Shown: positions 19,296 through 28,935, counted from the first letter of the stretch. The stretch is DNA of 64,000 nucleotides from Pseudomonas fluorescens (GCF_902498195.1 NZ_CABVIY010000001.1:1054001-1118000); one strand, 5' to 3'. The notes: generated by a model not told the origin, from the sequence alone. A program made the numbers and translations.

Positions 19296-19338
19296 GCACA
19301 GGGTCTACACTCTGGCGCAACGGTCCTTGCCCGATCCC

Positions 19339-19440
19339 CTGTAGGAGCGAGCATGCTCGCGATGGTGGTCCGAGCGCCGCGTTCTTTCTGACTGGTTGCG
19401 TTATCGTTCACGACCATCGCGAGCATGCTCGCTCCTACAG
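19339..19440. repeat. REP pair between fdhE and selA
   Basis: Inverted REP units CTGTAGGAGCGAGCATGCTC and its inverse ending CTCCTACAG. It separates the fdn genes from selAB, so it may stabilise or attenuate the mRNA between them. Confidence 0.85.
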
Positions 19441-19490
19441 GGAAACGCCGGGACAGTCACTGCCAATTCCTTGGTATTCCGGAGCGCCTG

Positions 19491-20912
19491 ATGCCCGCAA
19501 GTCCCGCCAGCCCAACGCCGCGCCTGCCTTCCATCGACAGCTTGCTGCGCCACCCGGCGTGCCAACCCTTGACCGAGCGTTATGGGCGCGATGCCTTGCT
19601 GGCGGCCTTGCGACAGTTGCTCGATGAGCTGCGCGACAGCGTGCGGCTGAGCCAGGTCGAAGCGGTGGAGGTCAGCGCCGAGGTACTGGCGGGGCGGGTA
19701 GCGGAGCGCCTGGCCAATCAGCACCGCAGTCACGTACGCCGGGTGTTCAACCTCACCGGGACCGTTCTGCACACCAATCTCGGGCGGGCGTTGCTGCCGC
19801 AGGAAGCCATCTTTGCGGTGCAAATGGCCGCGCGTTATCCGCTTAACCTGGAGTTCGACCTTCACAGCGGCAAGCGCGGCGACCGCGACGATCTGATCGA
19901 AGGCCTGATCCGCGAGCTGACCGGTGCCGAAGCGGTCACTGTGGTCAATAACAACGCCGCCGCGGTGCTGCTGACCCTCAACAGCCTGGGGGCGCGCAAG
20001 GAGGGGATCATTTCCCGGGGCGAGCTGATCGAAATCGGCGGCGCGTTTCGCATTCCCGACATCATGGCTCGTGCCGGGGTGAAGCTGCACGAAGTCGGCA
20101 CCACCAACCGCACCCATGCCCGCGACTACGAGGCCGCCATCGGCCCGCGCAGCGGCCTGGTGATGCGCGTGCACGCGAGCAACTATGACATCCAGGGTTT
20201 CACCGCCCGCGTGCCGACCGCGGAACTGGCGCAATTGGCGCACCGACACGGTTTGCCGCTGCTCGAAGACCTGGGCAGCGGCAGCCTGCTGGACCTCACG
20301 CGCTGGGGCCTGCCCGCCGAACCCACGGTACGCCAGGCCTTGCTCGATGGCGCCGACATCGTCACCTTCAGCGGCGATAAACTGCTCGGTGGCCCGCAGG
20401 CGGGGTTGATTGTCGGGCGCGAGGACTTGATTGCGCGGATCAAGAAAAACCCGCTCAAGCGCGCGCTGCGGGTCGACAAGCTGACCCTGGCCGCCCTCGA
20501 AGCGGTCCTGGGCCTGTACCGCAACCCGGATCGACTGGCCGAACGGCTACCGAGTCTGCGCCTGCTCACGCGTACCCGGGCCGACATCCTCGGCCAGGCT
20601 CAACGTTTGCAACCGTCACTGGCGCGGGTCTTGGGTGACAGCTGGTCCGTCAGTGCAGTGCCCGCGCTGGGCATGATCGGCAGCGGTAGCCAACCGGTGG
20701 CGCGCTTGCCGAGTGCCGCGCTGTGCCTGCGCCCACTCAGCTCAAAGCGTCTGCGCGGGCGTTGCCTGCATGGGCTGGAGGCCGCGCTGCGCGGCTTGCC
20801 GATTCCGGTGCTCGGGCGTATCGACGACGACGCCTTGTGGCTCGATTTGCGGCAACTGGACGACGAGGCGGCGTGGCTGGCGCAGCTCGATCAATTGCAG
20901 GTGCCGGGTTGA
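19491..20912 (+). CDS. selA: L-seryl-tRNA(Sec) selenium transferase
   Basis: A 473-residue PLP enzyme that converts Ser-tRNA(Sec) to Sec-tRNA(Sec) using selenophosphate. Family hallmarks are [42 protein letters not shown] and [12 protein letters not shown], the last with the PLP-binding lysine. The ATG at 19491 is supported by GGAG six bases upstream; 22 further in-frame codons upstream run into the REP pair. The stop overlaps the selB start. selD (selenophosphate synthetase) is not in the window. Confidence 0.95.
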   Translation: MPASPASPTPRLPSIDSLLRHPACQPLTERYGRDALLAALRQLLDELRDSVRLSQVEAVEVSAEVLAGRVAERLANQHRSHVRRVFNLTGTVLHTNLGRALLPQEAIFAVQMAARYPLNLEFDLHSGKRGDRDDLIEGLIRELTGAEAVTVVNNNAAAVLLTLNSLGARKEGIISRGELIEIGGAFRIPDIMARAGVKLHEVGTTNRTHARDYEAAIGPRSGLVMRVHASNYDIQGFTARVPTAELAQLAHRHGLPLLEDLGSGSLLDLTRWGLPAEPTVRQALLDGADIVTFSGDKLLGGPQAGLIVGREDLIARIKKNPLKRALRVDKLTLAALEAVLGLYRNPDRLAERLPSLRLLTRTRADILGQAQRLQPSLARVLGDSWSVSAVPALGMIGSGSQPVARLPSAALCLRPLSSKRLRGRCLHGLEAALRGLPIPVLGRIDDDALWLDLRQLDDEAAWLAQLDQLQVPG

Positions 20913-22816
20913 TTGTCGGCACCGCGGGGCACATCGATCACGGCAAGACGGCGTTGCTCCAGGCCTTGACCGGGCAGGCCGGTGACCGACGCCGGGAAGA
21001 GCGCGAGCGGGGCATGACGATCGACCTGGGCTACCTCTACGCGGCACTGGAACCCGGCGCGCCCCTGACCGGTTTCATCGACGTGCCCGGTCATGAGCGC
21101 TTCACCCATAACATGCTCGCCGGCGCCCAGGGCATCGATCTGGTGCTGCTGGTCGTCGCTGCCGATGACGGTGTGATGCCCCAGACCCGGGAACACCTGG
21201 CCATCGTCGAGTTGCTGGGGATTGCCCGGGCACTGGTGGCCATCAGCAAATGCGACCGCGTCGAGCCGGCCCGGGTGCAAGCCGTACGGGCGCAGATCAC
21301 TCAGTTGTTGGCGCCAGGCCCATACGCCGATGCGCCGTTGGTGGCGTTGTCGAGCGTGACCGGGGAGGGCATCGAAACCCTGCGGCAAGCCTTGCTGGAT
21401 GCCCAGCGTGACGTGCGGCAACGCCGCCTCGACGGGGGCTTTCGCCTGTGGATCGACCGGGCCTTCAGCGTGGCGGGCGCGGGCATCGTGGTCACCGGCA
21501 CGGCCCTGTCGGGAGAGGTGGCAGTGGGCGATACATTGGTGCTCGGCCCCCTCGACAAACGGGTGCGCGTGCGCGGCCTGCATGCGCAGAATCAAGCCGC
21601 CGAAACCGCCGTGGCCGGGCAGCGGGTCGCCTTGAACCTCAGTGGCGAACGCCTGGCGCTGGAGCAGATTCATCGCGGTCAGTGGCTGGTGGCCGAGTGG
21701 CTGTATGCAGCGACCCAGCGCGTGGACATCGATCTGCAAGTGCTGGCGAGCGAGCCCCGCGCCTTCGAGCATTTTCAGCCGGTGCACGTGCATGTCGGCA
21801 CTCAGGACGTCACTGGCCGAGTGGCCTTGCTGGAGGGCGCGAGCCTGGGGCCGGGTGAGCGGATGTTTGCGCAACTGCTGCTCAATGCTCCGGTGCAGGT
21901 TGTGAACGGCGATCCGTTGATCCTGCGCGACCAGAGCGCTCAACGCACCCTTGGCGGTGGGCGGGTGCTCGACCCGTTCGCGCCGGCCCGGCACCGCCGC
22001 AGTCCCGAACGATTGTCACAGTTGAAGGCATTGGCCAGCGCCACGCGTTTGGAAACCCTGCTGCCGGTGTTGCTGGCCCACAGCGACAGCGGGCTCGATC
22101 CGCAACAGTTGGAGCGCCAGTTCAATCATCCACGGGCAACCTGGGTGTTGCCGGAGGACGTGCTATTGATCGAAACGCGGCTTGGGCCGGTGTTGTTCGA
22201 CGCTGGCCGCTGGCAAGCCTTGAAGGCCGAATTACTGCATCACCTGGCGCGCTTTCATGAGCAGGAGCCGGATCAGATGGGCCCGGACCGTGATCGTCTG
22301 CGCCGTTTCGCCGGCACGGCCCTGGACCGCCCGCGTTTCATCAGCCTGCTCGACGAATTGCTGGCCTGCGGTGCCGTCACCGCCAGCGGGCCCTGGTTGC
22401 ATTTGCCCGATCATCACGTACGCCTCAATGAAGCGGACGAAGCACTGTGGCAGCAGTTGCAACCGTTGTTCGAGGCGGCCGGGTTCGATCCGCCGTGGGT
22501 GCGGCAATTGGGGCATGACGAAGCCAGGGTGCGCGCGCTGCTGCGCAAAATGGCCCGGTTGGGGTTGCTGCACCAGGTGGTCAGGGATCTGTTCTACACC
22601 GACACGATGATTCGTTGCCTGGCGACTATGCTGTTGCAATTGGCCGACGATCACCCGGTGATTCAGGTGGCGGCGTTTCGCGATGCGCTGGGGTTGGGGC
22701 GCAAGCGCAGCGTGCAGATTCTCGAATACTTCGACCGGCTCGGGCTGACACGGCGGTTGGGCGACAAGCGTCAGATCCGGCCGGACAATGCGCTGGCGCG
22801 GCGCACGGATCGCTGA
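20909..22816 (+). CDS. selB: Selenocysteine-specific elongation factor
   Basis: A 635-residue translational GTPase that carries Sec-tRNA(Sec) to UGA codons marked by a SECIS. GTP-binding motifs lie at the N terminus: G1 [12 protein letters not shown]3 DVPGHE and G4 SKCD. EF-Tu-like domains follow, and the C-terminal winged-helix repeats end in ASILEYFD-type segments ([20 protein letters not shown]) that bind the SECIS hairpin. The start is TTG at 20909, forming TTGA with the selA stop; the frame is open upstream, but that part is antisense-like shadow over selA. selC follows eight bases after the stop. Confidence 0.94.
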   Translation: MIVGTAGHIDHGKTALLQALTGQAGDRRREERERGMTIDLGYLYAALEPGAPLTGFIDVPGHERFTHNMLAGAQGIDLVLLVVAADDGVMPQTREHLAIVELLGIARALVAISKCDRVEPARVQAVRAQITQLLAPGPYADAPLVALSSVTGEGIETLRQALLDAQRDVRQRRLDGGFRLWIDRAFSVAGAGIVVTGTALSGEVAVGDTLVLGPLDKRVRVRGLHAQNQAAETAVAGQRVALNLSGERLALEQIHRGQWLVAEWLYAATQRVDIDLQVLASEPRAFEHFQPVHVHVGTQDVTGRVALLEGASLGPGERMFAQLLLNAPVQVVNGDPLILRDQSAQRTLGGGRVLDPFAPARHRRSPERLSQLKALASATRLETLLPVLLAHSDSGLDPQQLERQFNHPRATWVLPEDVLLIETRLGPVLFDAGRWQALKAELLHHLARFHEQEPDQMGPDRDRLRRFAGTALDRPRFISLLDELLACGAVTASGPWLHLPDHHVRLNEADEALWQQLQPLFEAAGFDPPWVRQLGHDEARVRALLRKMARLGLLHQVVRDLFYTDTMIRCLATMLLQLADDHPVIQVAAFRDALGLGRKRSVQILEYFDRLGLTRRLGDKRQIRPDNALARRTDR

Positions 22817-22823
22817 TTTTTCA

Positions 22824-22919
22824 GGAAGGTAATCGCGCCCGGTGGCGCGGCCGGGCTTCAAATCCGGTGGGGGACGGCATCCGTTCCCGGGCAGGTTCGA
22901 CTCCGGCTACCTTCCGCCA
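22824..22919 (+). tRNA. selC: tRNA-Sec (anticodon TCA)
   Basis: A 96-base tRNA with the features of bacterial tRNA(Sec). It has an 8-bp acceptor stem (GGAAGGTA at 22824-22831 with TACCTTCC at 22908-22915), discriminator G, encoded CCA at 22917-22919, anticodon TCA at 22858-22860 in loop CTTCAAA, and a long variable arm (GGGACGG CAT CCGTTCCC). The T loop TTCGACT is normal, but the T stem GCAGG/CCGGC has an A-G mismatch in its middle. It lies eight bases after selB. Confidence 0.95.
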
Positions 22920-22950
22920 GTTTTATCCGACAGTGCCCAGGGACGGTGCG

Positions 22951-24165
22951 CTAGCCAAGTTGGCTGATTCTGGCGCAGAAGGTTGTTGAGGTAGACCGTA
23001 TGTGTAAATGCCAGCCGGCATATCGGCATATTCTCGAAACGATTTCCAGGCCAAAGCCATAGCCTTCGACCGATTGGGCTTGCGTCAGCGTATTGGAAAT
23101 AACCAGGCTGTCCGGATTGGCGGCAATCAGCAGGCGCTGCCCGCCGTGTTGAATGGCGTTGTTGATCAGGTTGTGAATCAAGCTGTTCAACAGTATTGGA
23201 TCGGCACTGATCATCAGGCCTTGTGCAACGTGCAGTCGAACGTGAAGCGTGTCGATCCTGGGTTTGTGTCGCAGCAGTGCGCCCTTCAGCAGATCAGATA
23301 AACCGACGTCGACTCGTTTGGGAGCGACCTTTTCGCGGCTTAGACGAAGGAATAGCTCAATCAACGCTTCCATGTCCTTTGAGGCTTGCTGGAGGCGCTC
23401 GATGTTTCGGGCTTTTTTCGTCTCATCGCAGTGAGGAAGCTTAATGACGGCCAGGGAGTTTCTGATGATGCTCAGTGGCGTTCTTAATTCATGGCTCACA
23501 TGCCGGGTGAAGGCTGACTCTCTATCGAGTGCGTTTTCCAGGCGTTCCAGTGCTCCACTGATGACCCGGCTTAGTACGCCTACTTCATCCTTGCGATGAT
23601 TACTTTTGAGCTGTCGGGTTCTGAGGGGATGTCGGGACAGATCCCTGGCGAGCTGGACAACCGGCCCGGAGATGATTCGCGCCATGAAAATCGAAACCAC
23701 TGCGCCCGCAATTATTATCAGCCCGGCCAATGTCCAGAGCAGACTTATCGTGAGGGGCGCAAAGCTGTCCAGGGAACTCATCCTGGACTCGTCAAGTATC
23801 ATGTAAATTTTGTTGTGTGCACCCGGGATGTTCTTGATGAGTACATGCGTATCACCGATCTCGTGCAGTCCTTCGGCCAGTGACGAGACAAACCCGGGCA
23901 GTTCAGGGTGGTCGCTCCAGAAAGTGTGCAGGTAACTGGTATTGGGCATCAGTGTTGAACTTCCATCTTGCGCGTACTCGCGTTCAAACTCCTCGAATTC
24001 ACGCTTCAGGTAATATTTGACGATGTAGTCCTCTGTCATCGAAACCGATGCCCAGATCAACACGCTGTAAATGATTGCAACGAGAGTCGAAAAGGGGATC
24101 AGTATGTAGAGGATCCGAATAAAAAAGGAGTTAGTGGGGGATAGCAAGTCTGTACCCTTTTCCAT
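22951..24165 (-). CDS. Two-component sensor histidine kinase
   Basis: A 404-residue membrane sensor kinase. One helix near the N terminus (FFIRILYILIPFSTLVAIIYS) and a second at about 165-190 (SLLWTLAGLIIIAGAVVSIF) flank a periplasmic sensor part of about 130 residues. A HAMP-like linker, the H-box FTRHVSHELRTPLSIIRN and an ATPase domain (NLINNAIQHGG, GYGFGLEIVSRIC) follow. The start at 24165 overlaps the regulator gene by 35 bases, so the pair is coupled. GC content is clearly lower than in the flanking selB and AI-2E genes. The signal is unknown; the divergent gtr-type genes suggest control of surface glycan modification. Confidence 0.82.
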   Translation of the reverse strand: MEKGTDLLSPTNSFFIRILYILIPFSTLVAIIYSVLIWASVSMTEDYIVKYYLKREFEEFEREYAQDGSSTLMPNTSYLHTFWSDHPELPGFVSSLAEGLHEIGDTHVLIKNIPGAHNKIYMILDESRMSSLDSFAPLTISLLWTLAGLIIIAGAVVSIFMARIISGPVVQLARDLSRHPLRTRQLKSNHRKDEVGVLSRVISGALERLENALDRESAFTRHVSHELRTPLSIIRNSLAVIKLPHCDETKKARNIERLQQASKDMEALIELFLRLSREKVAPKRVDVGLSDLLKGALLRHKPRIDTLHVRLHVAQGLMISADPILLNSLIHNLINNAIQHGGQRLLIAANPDSLVISNTLTQAQSVEGYGFGLEIVSRICRYAGWHLHIRSTSTTFCARISQLG

Positions 24166-24844
24166 GAAGGGTAACCAGTGAGTTACCCAGTTGTAATTTG
24201 GCCAGCAACCGTCGAAGGCGATAGATATGAGTGCGCAGTGGATCGCTCTCGGGTATTTCTGAGTCAGGCCAGATGGCGAGTTCAATCTGTCGTCTGCCGA
24301 GGGGGCCGGGGGCGGCCTCGACAAGCATCTTCATTATTCGGAACTGGATATCCGGCAGCTGGATGCGAAGTTCTCCACGAGTGGCCATGCACGTTGCTTC
24401 ATTCAACTCAAGATCTCCACACGACAGGGAAGTCGAAGGTGCATGTGGGCGATTACGCCGTAATAGAGCGTTGATCCTGTGCCTGAGTTCTTCAGGTTCA
24501 AAGGGCTTTACCAGGTAGTCGTCAGCACCAGCCCCGAAGCCTTCGCGTTTATCTGCCAGGGTGTCGCGGGCGGTCAGGAACAGGATGGGGACGGTGTTGC
24601 CTTGGTGCCTGATCAGCCTGCAGGTGTCGATTCCATTCAGGCGCGGCATCGTGACATCCAGAATGATGACGTCGTAATGATTGGACTTCAGCAGTTCGAG
24701 GCAGGTTCGTCCATCGCAGGCATGATCAATGTCGAGTTCAAACTCTGAAAGATAGTCATATAACGTGCCCGCCAATGCGATGTCGTCTTCAACCAATAAT
24801 ATTTCATGCACAGGAAAGGCTCTCGGAGGATGTTCGGCGGGCAT
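24131..24844 (-). CDS. OmpR-family response regulator
   Basis: A 237-residue regulator with an N-terminal receiver (ILLVEDD; phospho-acceptor D63 in VIILDVTMPRLNG; K113 in DYLVKPFEP) and a C-terminal winged-helix DNA-binding domain ending LVTLHGKGYRLAIPH. The frame starts at ATG 24844; a GTG at 24811, just before HEILLVEDD, is an equally plausible start and gives the more usual length. It is the first gene of a pair with the kinase and is divergent from gtrA, with 72 bases between them that must hold both promoters. Confidence 0.85.
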   Translation of the reverse strand: MPAEHPPRAFPVHEILLVEDDIALAGTLYDYLSEFELDIDHACDGRTCLELLKSNHYDVIILDVTMPRLNGIDTCRLIRHQGNTVPILFLTARDTLADKREGFGAGADDYLVKPFEPEELRHRINALLRRNRPHAPSTSLSCGDLELNEATCMATRGELRIQLPDIQFRIMKMLVEAAPGPLGRRQIELAIWPDSEIPESDPLRTHIYRLRRLLAKLQLGNSLVTLHGKGYRLAIPH

Positions 24845-24916
24845 CTTGAGTGAACTGAGATGAACGCAACATTAAGGTGACAATCGGTTCACACCTGTTT
24901 TTGTACAGTCTGGCCG

Positions 24917-25300
24917 ATGAACACATTACTCAACCGATTACTTCCCCGCTATGTGGTGTCGGGTGTCACGGCGACCGCTGTGCACTTTGCGCTGCTGGTC
25001 TTTTTGGCACCCCGTATCGGCTGGCTATCCAGCAGCGCCGTCGGCGCGATAGCGGGTGCTGTCGCGAACTATTGGATTCTCAAACTTTGGGTTTTTCGAC
25101 ATAGAACAGCCCAACCCGGCAATTACGTTGCGTTGTGTGCGTTGAGTGTTTTTTTCAACACGCTGTTTATGGCCGCGATCTTAAAACTGGGCGTGAGCGC
25201 ATTACCAGCCCAGGTGGTTTCTTCTGGTTTGGTGATGATCTTTAATTTCACAATTTCTAATAACTTGGTATTCAAACATGCAGAAACAAAACTCGGGTAG
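24917..25300 (+). CDS. GtrA-like membrane protein (putative lipid-linked sugar flippase)
   Basis: A 127-residue protein with four hydrophobic helices, starting MNTLLNRLLPRYVVSGVTATAV. The GtrA signature shows in GAIAGAVANYWILKLWVF and at the end IFNFTISNNLVFKH. GtrA proteins are thought to flip undecaprenyl-phosphate-linked sugars across the inner membrane for O-antigen or other glycan modification. It overlaps the next gene by 23 bases, so gtrA and gtrB are translationally coupled. It heads a three-gene operon. Confidence 0.85.
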   Translation: MNTLLNRLLPRYVVSGVTATAVHFALLVFLAPRIGWLSSSAVGAIAGAVANYWILKLWVFRHRTAQPGNYVALCALSVFFNTLFMAAILKLGVSALPAQVVSSGLVMIFNFTISNNLVFKHAETKLG

Positions 25301-26240
25301 TCCGCCTTGTTATGACTTGACAGTTATTATTCCTTGTTTCGATGAGGAAGATGTACTGCCCATGTTTCACAAGCGCATCACTGACGTCGTACGTGGATTG
25401 AACATGCGAATCGGGCTGCTGTATGTCAATGATGGAAGCACGGACAGCACCGCTGACCTGCTGGATGAGTTTGCGCGAGAAGTGGATGTGCGTTGTTTGC
25501 ATCTGAGCAGGAACTTTGGAAAGGAGGCCGCCATGTGGGCCGGGATGGAACACGCAGAGGCCCGTGCCATCGTGTTCATAGATGCCGACCTGCAGGATCC
25601 TCCGGAACTCATACCGTCAATGATCGTGCATTGGGTCGCAGGTTACGACGTGGTCAACATGCAGCGCCGGATGCGCCACAGCGACTCCTGGCTCAAGCGA
25701 ACAACGGCTACTGCGTACTATCGGATCATGAGTGTGCTTGTGAAGGATTTCTCGTTCCCTTCGCAGGTCAGCGATTTCAGGTTGCTGGGCAGCGCGCCGC
25801 TGGCAGCACTCAACGAGCTCACGGAAAGGTCGCGCGTACTGAAGGGGCTGGCCGGCTGGATCGGCTTCAAGAGCATTTGCCTGGAATACGATCGCGAGGG
25901 CAGGGAGGCCGGCAAGACAAAGTGGAACATGCCAAATCTCCTGGGCCTTGCCATTGATTCGTCACTCTCTTTTTCACACAGTCCGCTGCGCTGGTTCAGC
26001 TATTGCGCCGCCCTGGTCATGCTGGTCTCCATTATCGCCTTCGTCGTTGCCCTGATCGTGGGCGAGTTAGGTTATGAGAATTTCATACTGGTGGTTCTGG
26101 CGTTCATGACGTGCGGGATCGCCTTGCTGGGAGAGTACGTGGGCATCTTGAAAGTGGAAGCCAAGGGCAGGCCGCACTATTTTCTGAGAAAGCCGACTTC
26201 CAGGGCCCCGGAAAATGGATCGCTGGAGCGGCCGGCATGA
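25278..26240 (+). CDS. GtrB-like polyprenyl-phosphate glycosyltransferase (GT2)
   Basis: A 320-residue family 2 glycosyltransferase of the DPM1/GtrB type. It has VIIPCFDEEDVLP at the N terminus, YVNDGSTDST, and the nucleotide-sugar-binding FIDADLQDPPE (DxD-type) segment. Two C-terminal membrane helices (FSYCAALVMLVSIIAFVVALIV, then ILVVLAFMTCGIALLGEYVG) are typical of the polyprenyl-phosphate-linked branch. It probably makes an undecaprenyl-phosphate sugar for the membrane glycosyltransferase encoded next. It overlaps both neighbours (23 bases and ATGA). Confidence 0.87.
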   Translation: MQKQNSGSPPCYDLTVIIPCFDEEDVLPMFHKRITDVVRGLNMRIGLLYVNDGSTDSTADLLDEFAREVDVRCLHLSRNFGKEAAMWAGMEHAEARAIVFIDADLQDPPELIPSMIVHWVAGYDVVNMQRRMRHSDSWLKRTTATAYYRIMSVLVKDFSFPSQVSDFRLLGSAPLAALNELTERSRVLKGLAGWIGFKSICLEYDREGREAGKTKWNMPNLLGLAIDSSLSFSHSPLRWFSYCAALVMLVSIIAFVVALIVGELGYENFILVVLAFMTCGIALLGEYVGILKVEAKGRPHYFLRKPTSRAPENGSLERPA

Positions 26241-27625
26241 CTCAGACTGATCAGAACCGCCTGCTCTGGTTGATTTTGATTGCGATATGCCTGGCGAGGC
26301 TTGCGGGATTGGCCTTTTATCCATTGATGGATACGTCGGAGGCGCGATATGCCGAGGTCGCGCGCAAGATGGTGGTCCTGAATGACTGGATCACCCCGAT
26401 GTTCGATCATGGTGTGCCATTCTGGGGTAAACCGCCGCTGTCGTTCTGGACGCAGGCGCTCAGCATGAAAGTGTTGGGCATTAGTGAGTTTTCCAGCCGT
26501 TTCCCTGCATGGCTTATCCATGTCGCCATTTGTGCCGTGATCATAAAATTCTGCCGTGAAGAACGTGACCTGAAGACCGGCCTGATCGCTTCGATCATCT
26601 ATTCCAGCTGCGCGCTTGGATTTGTGTCGAGTGGGGTGGTGTTGACGGATCCCGCGCTGAGTTTCGCCATCGTGCTTGCGTCCTATGGTTTGTGGAGAGG
26701 CGTTTCCCATGGCGACGTGACGTGGGCCAGAATCGGGTTTATCGGCCTGGGCCTTGGCATGCTGGCCAAAGGTCCATTATCCATTGTGCTCGTGGGCATG
26801 CTGGTTACGGTGTGGGCTGCCTCGACCCGGAACTGGAAGCGGTTCCTTCGTTTACCCTGGTTGTCCGGGTTGATGTTAGTGGCTGTGGTGTGCGTGCCTT
26901 GGTACTACCTGGCCGAAAACAAGACCCCTGGCTTCCTGAACTACTTCTTTGTCGGGGAGCATTGGAGTCGATACGTCATTTCGAAATGGCAGGGTGATCT
27001 CTATGGCAGTGCGCATGCGCAAACATTAGGGACGATCTGGATTTACCTGATCGGTAGCCTGTTTCCATGGACACTCTGCCTGTGGACGCTGCACAAGGCG
27101 CGCAAACGCTACAGCTGGAATGCCGATTTCTACATTTTCCTCTGGGGCTGGGCACTGGCAACGCCGCTGTTCTTCACGCTGGCCGGCAATATTCTCTGGA
27201 CCTACGTGTTGCCTGCATTACCGGCCTGGGCCATTTTGCTGGCCGAGAGCCTTTCCATGTACAAGCGTCGAACAGTCGTCTACGTGCTGGCCGCTTGCCT
27301 TCCAGTCATGGGCGGGACCCTGGTACTGCACGGCTCGCTCGGTGAAAGGGCGCAAAACCAGCGCGACATCGTGGCCCTGTGGAAAGCGCACGATGCAGAT
27401 GCACCCGGAGAGTTGGTTTACCTGGCCAGAAGATCGTATTCGGCAGAATTTTACAGTGCCGGCAGGGCCCGGCGAGTCGAAAACATTGAAGCCTTGCCTG
27501 GCGATGGCAGGTTTTACCTTTCACTGCGTTTGAGCAGCATTTCCGAGGGGCTGCTGGAGGCGCTGGACTGTCAGGCAGTGGGTCAGGCCAATGCGAGTTT
27601 GTTGCTCAAGTGTGGTCGCAGTTAG
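26237..27625 (+). CDS. ArnT-like membrane glycosyltransferase (GT39/GT83, GT-C fold)
   Basis: A 462-residue polytopic membrane protein. The first periplasmic loop has DTSEARYAEVARKM and DWITPMFDHGVPFWGKPPL, the ArnT/PMT pattern with the catalytic acidic residues of lipid-linked GT-C enzymes. About ten hydrophobic helices follow. It should transfer a sugar from a polyprenyl-phosphate donor to a surface acceptor such as lipid A or O-antigen; the sugar and acceptor are unknown. The ATG at 26237 forms ATGA with the gtrB stop, which fixes the start. It is the third gene of the gtr-type trio. Confidence 0.85.
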   Translation: MTQTDQNRLLWLILIAICLARLAGLAFYPLMDTSEARYAEVARKMVVLNDWITPMFDHGVPFWGKPPLSFWTQALSMKVLGISEFSSRFPAWLIHVAICAVIIKFCREERDLKTGLIASIIYSSCALGFVSSGVVLTDPALSFAIVLASYGLWRGVSHGDVTWARIGFIGLGLGMLAKGPLSIVLVGMLVTVWAASTRNWKRFLRLPWLSGLMLVAVVCVPWYYLAENKTPGFLNYFFVGEHWSRYVISKWQGDLYGSAHAQTLGTIWIYLIGSLFPWTLCLWTLHKARKRYSWNADFYIFLWGWALATPLFFTLAGNILWTYVLPALPAWAILLAESLSMYKRRTVVYVLAACLPVMGGTLVLHGSLGERAQNQRDIVALWKAHDADAPGELVYLARRSYSAEFYSAGRARRVENIEALPGDGRFYLSLRLSSISEGLLEALDCQAVGQANASLLLKCGRS

Positions 27626-27672
27626 CCCCGGATAATGCCTGTCCATTGCGCCTTTTCGACAGGGCATCCGTA

Positions 27673-27688
27673 GGCGCGAGCTCGCGCC
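27673..27688. repeat. Compact palindrome after the gtr-type operon
   Basis: A perfect 16-base palindrome GGCGCGAGCTCGCGCC, resembling a minimal REP stem without loop, in the gap between the glycosyltransferase and the AI-2E permease. A weak hairpin (CCTGTC with GACAGG) just before it at about 27640-27664 might end the gtr operon. Confidence 0.5.
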
Positions 27689-27811
27689 TGCGGGTGAGCT
27701 GCTGGCCAGGCAACGGCTCTGTACACCCTCTCGCCCCGTCTTGATCGAAATCAGCGTCTATGCTGGGCAAACCGACTCCCATCTTTGCAATGAACTGCCA
27801 GGAGCCCCCCC

Positions 27812-28900
27812 ATGGTGCCCATTCCACTCACAGAGAAGACCTGGTCTCGCGGGCTGCTCGATGTCCTGATCCGCGCCGGCCTGATTGTGGTGCTGGTGTT
27901 GTTCTGCTTCGAAATATTCAGTCCCTTCCGCGACCTGATGCTGTGGTCCGTGATCCTCGCCATTACCCTGTATCCGTTGCAGAAAAAGCTCATGGGCCCG
28001 CTTGGGCAAAGGGAAGGGCGTATCGCCACCTTGATCGTGCTGGTGTCCATCGTGATTCTCATGGTGCCGATCTACCTGTTGGGGACCTCGATTGCCGACT
28101 CGGTGGAAACGGCCATGACGGTCGTCAGGAACGAAGGCTTTCATATTCCCCCACCGTCCGACGCCGTGGCCGGGTGGCCGTTGATCGGCAAGCCCATATC
28201 GGCGATCTGGCTGCAGGCCGCCACCGATCTTCCCGGCCTGACCGCCAAGTACATCCCGCAGATCAAAGGCGTCAGCCTGACGCTGCTGGGCAAGCTGGCC
28301 GGCGTCGGCATGGGATTCCTGACCTTTATCTTCGCGTTGATCATCGCCGGGATCTTCATGGCCCACGGTGAAGCCGGCAGTCGCGCCGCGGTGCAGATCG
28401 CTTCGCGGGTCAGCGGCCCGGCCAAGGGGCCGAAAATCGCCGAACTCTGCACCGCAACCATCCGCGCGGTCGCCCTCGGGGTGGTCGGCATCGCCTTTAT
28501 CCAGATGCTGCTGGTGGGCCTGGGGTTCGTCTTCAAGGGCATACCCGGCGCCGGCCTGCTCGCGCTGGCGGTGCTGTTGCTGGGCATCATGCAACTGCCG
28601 GTGACGCTGATCACCTTGCCGGTGATCGCCTATGTCTTCGCCACCGAGGGCGCGAGTACGACGACCATCGTGTTTGCGGTCTACGTGTTCGTGGCCGGCC
28701 TGGTGGACAACGTGCTCAAGCCCTTGCTGCTGGGGCGAGGGGTCGACGTGCCGATGCCCGTCGTGCTCATCGGCGCCCTGGGCGGCATGGTCACGAGCGG
28801 CATCATTGGCCTGTTCATAGGCCCCGTGGTGCTTGCCCTCGGCTATCAACTGTTCTGGCAGTGGGTGCAGGATCGACCGCCGGAGGAGGGTGCGCCCTGA
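27812..28900 (+). CDS. AI-2E family (PerM/TqsA-like) membrane protein
   Basis: A 362-residue inner-membrane protein with about eight hydrophobic helices. It has the family pattern: an N-terminal pair of helices ending LWSVILAITLYPLQKKL, a central soluble-looking part, and a C-terminal set including VYVFVAGLVDNVLKPLLLGRG and GGMVTSGIIGLFIGPVVLALGY. Members include TqsA, linked to autoinducer-2 export in E. coli, and PerM; others move Na+ and H+. The substrate cannot be assigned. AGGAG lies nine bases before the ATG. It is monocistronic and convergent with the LprI-MliC gene. Confidence 0.87.
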   Translation: MVPIPLTEKTWSRGLLDVLIRAGLIVVLVLFCFEIFSPFRDLMLWSVILAITLYPLQKKLMGPLGQREGRIATLIVLVSIVILMVPIYLLGTSIADSVETAMTVVRNEGFHIPPPSDAVAGWPLIGKPISAIWLQAATDLPGLTAKYIPQIKGVSLTLLGKLAGVGMGFLTFIFALIIAGIFMAHGEAGSRAAVQIASRVSGPAKGPKIAELCTATIRAVALGVVGIAFIQMLLVGLGFVFKGIPGAGLLALAVLLLGIMQLPVTLITLPVIAYVFATEGASTTTIVFAVYVFVAGLVDNVLKPLLLGRGVDVPMPVVLIGALGGMVTSGIIGLFIGPVVLALGYQLFWQWVQDRPPEEGAP

Positions 28901-28935
28901 CCGATCAATTGCCGAATGTCCGGCACGGATTGTCG

